A stretch of DNA of 7,280 bases from CAZWUZ01 sp964637655 [NCBI: uncultured bacterium] (lineage in GTDB: Bacteria > DAOPZR01), in the NCBI GenBank assembly GCA_964637655.1, contig CAZWUZ010000196.1, positions 1-7,280 of the forward strand, read 5' to 3'. Position numbers and translations under genes: made by a program. Below the pieces are notes generated by a model, which was given only the letters and a program-made list of their open reading frames with translations, was not told the DNA's origin and did no database searches. Below are positions 5,369 through 7,280 of this stretch, piece by piece (the stretch's first letter is position 1; each line of letters begins with the position of its first letter).

Positions 5369-5851
5369 GTGGAAAAAAAGATCCTGAAACTGCTGCTGGA
5401 GGACGCGCGGCGCACGCCCGCGCAACTGGCCGACATTCTCGGCCTGCCCGAGGAAGCGGTGCGCCGCAAGATCGACGAGTACGAGAAGAGCGGCACCATT
5501 CTCGCCTACCGCGCGGTGATCAACGAGGAGAAACTCGACCAGCCGCACTGCGCGGCGCTCATCGAGGTCAAGGTGCAGCCCGAGCGCGGGGTCGGCTTTG
5601 ACACCGTGGCGGAGCGCATCGCGCAGTTTCCCGAGGTCAAAAGTGTCTACCTCGTCTCGGGCGATTATGACCTGCTGGCGCTGGTCGACGGGAAGAGTAT
5701 GCAGGACGTGGCGATGTTCGTCGCGCAGAAACTGTCGACGCTGGAAAAGGTCATTGGCACGCGCACGCACTTCATGCTGCGCAAGTACAAGACCGACGGC
5801 GTGCTGCTGGCGCAGCCGCCGGGCGACCAGCGCCTGGCGGTGACGCCGTGA
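5369..5851 (+). CDS. Lrp/AsnC-family transcriptional regulator (AlaR-like)
   Basis: This is a cytoplasmic DNA-binding regulator that senses a small molecule, usually an amino acid. The 160-residue product has an N-terminal AsnC-type winged helix-turn-helix (about 1-50: DARRTPAQLADILGLPEEAV, then RRKIDEYEKSG). A C-terminal RAM effector/oligomerisation domain follows (about 60-140), with the hallmark LVSGDYDLLALV at 95-106. A short tail of about 20 residues is not typical of Lrp. The start is GTG at 5369. Its stop overlaps the start of the aminotransferase gene as GTGA, the same arrangement as Bacillus subtilis alaR-alaT. It therefore probably controls its own operon in response to alanine or another amino acid; this is inferred from context. 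It binds DNA as dimers to octamers, and the 55-bp array just upstream is a candidate, untested target. Confidence 0.93.
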   Translation: MEKKILKLLLEDARRTPAQLADILGLPEEAVRRKIDEYEKSGTILAYRAVINEEKLDQPHCAALIEVKVQPERGVGFDTVAERIAQFPEVKSVYLVSGDYDLLALVDGKSMQDVAMFVAQKLSTLEKVIGTRTHFMLRKYKTDGVLLAQPPGDQRLAVTP

Positions 5852-7020
5852 GCTCCCTGACCGGGCGCCTGTCGCGCGCCGCGCTGAACATGCCCCCGTC
5901 GGGGATCCGCAAGTATTTCGATCTGGCGGCGACGATGAAGGATGTCATCTCGCTCGGCGTGGGCGAACCCGACTTCGTCACCCCGTGGCGCACGCGCGAG
6001 GCGTGCATCTACTCGCTCGAGCGCGGCAAGACCACCTACACCTCGAACTACGGGATGCTCGAACTGCGCCAGGCCATCGCCCGCTCGCTGCAGCATTACT
6101 ATCAGTTGCAGTATGATCCGGCGACGGAGATCCTCGTCACGGTCGGGGTGAGCGAGGCGCTCGATCTCGCGCTGCGCGCGATCATCAACCCGGGGGACGA
6201 GGTGCTCTACCTCGAACCGGGCTACGTCTCCTACGCGCCGACCATCATGCTGGCGGGGGGTGTGCCGGTGCCGGTGCCGACGCGCCGCGACGCGGGCTTC
6301 GCCCCCGACCTGCAGGCCTTCGCCGCGGCCATCACCCCGCGCAGCAAGGCGGTGCTGCTCAATTACCCGTGCAACCCGACGGGCTCGACTTTGGCGCGTG
6401 CTGACCTCGAGCAGCTCGCCGCCCTGTGCGCGCAACACGATCTCATCGTGCTCTCGGACGAGATCTACAGCCAGCTCTCCTACGACGTGCCGCACGTGGC
6501 GCTGGCGTCGCTGCCGGGGATGAAGGAACGCACCATCACGCTCAACGGTTTTTCCAAGGCCTACGCGATGACCGGGTGGCGGCTCGGCTACGCCTGCGCC
6601 CCGCCCGAGGTCATCGAGGTGATGATGAAGATCCACCAGTACACCATGCTCTGCGCCCCCATCACCGCGCAGCAGGCGGCGCTCGAGGCGCTGGCGCACG
6701 GGCATGACGACATGCGCGAGATGATCGACGAGTACCAGACGCGGCGCAACTTCTTCGTGCGGCGGCTGAACGAGATCAACATGCCCTGCCACATGCCGCA
6801 GGGTGCGTTCTACGCCTTCCCGAGCATCGCGGCGACGTCGCTTGACGCGGACGCCTTCGCGGTGAAACTGCTCGAGGAGGAGCGCGTGGTGGTGGTCCCC
6901 GGCGACGTCTTCGGCCCGTCGGGACGCGGGCATATCCGCTGCTCGTACGCGACGGCGCTCGACAAGATCGGCGAGGCGTGCGTGCGCCTCGAGCGTTTCG
7001 TGCGCAAGTACCGGAAGTAG
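5848..7020 (+). CDS. PLP-dependent class I/II aminotransferase (AlaT/YugH-like)
   Basis: The 390-residue product is a fold-type I aminotransferase transferring an amino group between an amino acid and a 2-oxo acid in the cytoplasm. Visible family marks are SLGVGEPDF at 35-43, the cofactor-phosphate segment TVGVSEA at 98-104, NPTG at 176-179, SDEIYS at 203-208, the Schiff-base lysine K237 in SKAYAMTGWRLGY, and the substrate carboxylate arginine R364 in HIRCSYA. Length is normal and no key residue is missing. The start is GTG at 5848, overlapping the regulator stop by GTGA. The opening MPPSGIRKYFDLA (15-27) and the pairing with an Lrp-type regulator resemble alanine transaminase AlaT (YugH) of Bacillus. 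Aspartate, aromatic or N-acetyl-diaminopimelate (PatA) specificity remains possible, the last being attractive because lysC is nearby. Confidence 0.92.
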   Translation: MSSLTGRLSRAALNMPPSGIRKYFDLAATMKDVISLGVGEPDFVTPWRTREACIYSLERGKTTYTSNYGMLELRQAIARSLQHYYQLQYDPATEILVTVGVSEALDLALRAIINPGDEVLYLEPGYVSYAPTIMLAGGVPVPVPTRRDAGFAPDLQAFAAAITPRSKAVLLNYPCNPTGSTLARADLEQLAALCAQHDLIVLSDEIYSQLSYDVPHVALASLPGMKERTITLNGFSKAYAMTGWRLGYACAPPEVIEVMMKIHQYTMLCAPITAQQAALEALAHGHDDMREMIDEYQTRRNFFVRRLNEINMPCHMPQGAFYAFPSIAATSLDADAFAVKLLEEERVVVVPGDVFGPSGRGHIRCSYATALDKIGEACVRLERFVRKYRK

Positions 7021-7027
7021 GGGGGGG
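7021..7027 (+). promoter_or_regulatory. Poly-G ribosome binding site of the secreted FG-GAP gene
   Basis: Seven G follow the aminotransferase stop directly and lie 4 nt before ATG 7032. They form a Shine-Dalgarno site fit for the CCUCC of 16S rRNA. The gene starts only 11 nt after the previous stop, which points to co-transcription. Homopolymer G runs can vary in length between clones; see findings. Confidence 0.55.
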
Positions 7028-7031
7028 ACGC

Positions 7032-7280
7032 ATGCGACTCTGGCTCATGGCGTGCTGCCTGCTGGCGGCCGCACCCGCACCGGCGGAACCGCTGCAGGTG
7101 CGCGGCCCCGCGGCGAGCGCGGCGGGCGATCTCAACGGCGACAACCGCGCCGACCTGCTCATCGTCGACGGGCACGGCGGCGTCTATCTCGCCTATCAGG
7201 GGGTGACGGACGCGACGGGTGCGCCGCAGTTCCTGCGTCCCGTGCCGGTGACCGCGGGCGGGATGCCGCTGACGGTGTAC
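7032..7280 (+). CDS. Secreted FG-GAP/VCBS-repeat protein, 5' part only
   Basis: Only the first 83 codons are present; the frame is still open at the window end. Residues 1-18 form a signal peptide with a positive start (MRLW), a hydrophobic core and an APA cleavage site before E19. The stretch GDLNGDNRADLLIVD (32-46) is a calcium-binding DxNxDxxxD loop (D33, N35, D37, D41) typical of FG-GAP/VCBS blades. Such blades build beta-propellers in extracellular or surface adhesion and polysaccharide-binding proteins. Function cannot be stated further from this fragment. It follows the aminotransferase gene by 11 nt with no terminator between, though a secreted protein is an odd partner for an amino-acid operon. 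Confidence 0.85.
   Translation, partial: MRLWLMACCLLAAAPAPAEPLQVRGPAASAAGDLNGDNRADLLIVDGHGGVYLAYQGVTDATGAPQFLRPVPVTAGGMPLTVY

Noticed and set aside
7047-7058. Lipoprotein signal (LMAC) in the FG-GAP protein
   Set aside because: The cysteine is residue 8, too close to the N-terminus and ahead of the hydrophobic core. A signal peptidase I site after residue 18 fits better.

Overview
The window is a very GC-rich (about two-thirds G+C) chromosomal stretch from a Gram-negative-looking bacterium. All supported genes lie on the plus strand. The promoters are sigma-70 type (TTGACG or TTGCCT with 17-18 bp spacers and extended -10 boxes). The tRNA carries an encoded CCA, and the last gene has a classical signal peptide. 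Two features point away from enteric bacteria: a Geobacter-type citramalate synthase next to aspartate kinase, and an AlaR/AlaT-like Lrp regulator-aminotransferase pair. A deltaproteobacterial or Verrucomicrobiota/Kiritimatiellota/Lentisphaerota-type host fits, but this is an inference and I cannot fix the phylum.

Layout. (1) Positions 71-3842 hold an amino-acid operon: a strong extended -10 promoter, lysC (aspartate kinase) with an apparent in-frame internal start for a regulatory subunit, cimA (citramalate synthase, GTGA overlap with lysC) and thrB (homoserine kinase, 1 nt after cimA). Together they commit aspartate to the lysine/threonine/methionine branch, make homoserine phosphate for threonine, and make citramalate for a threonine-independent route to isoleucine. 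(2) Positions 3884-4046 hold a self-contained tRNA-Gly(GCC) unit with its own promoter and a near-ideal intrinsic terminator. (3) Positions 4156-5067 hold a membrane protein with an N-terminal zinc ribbon and a Yip1-like multi-pass domain; its promoter is placed so that the mRNA should be leaderless. (4) Positions 5094-5313 hold four head-to-tail 55-bp repeats. Each can fold into two hairpins, and nearly all differences between copies fall in unpaired positions. (5) Positions 5312-7020 hold an Lrp/AsnC-family regulator and a PLP aminotransferase overlapping by GTGA. The promoter's -35 box uses the last bases of the repeat array. (6) From 7032 to the window end is the start of a secreted FG-GAP/VCBS-type protein, cut off by the window edge and probably read from the same transcript.

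The most unusual element is the 55-bp repeat array with its structure-preserving substitutions and its position in the control region of the Lrp-like gene. The rest is recognisable biosynthetic and housekeeping content with compact, well-defined regulatory signals.
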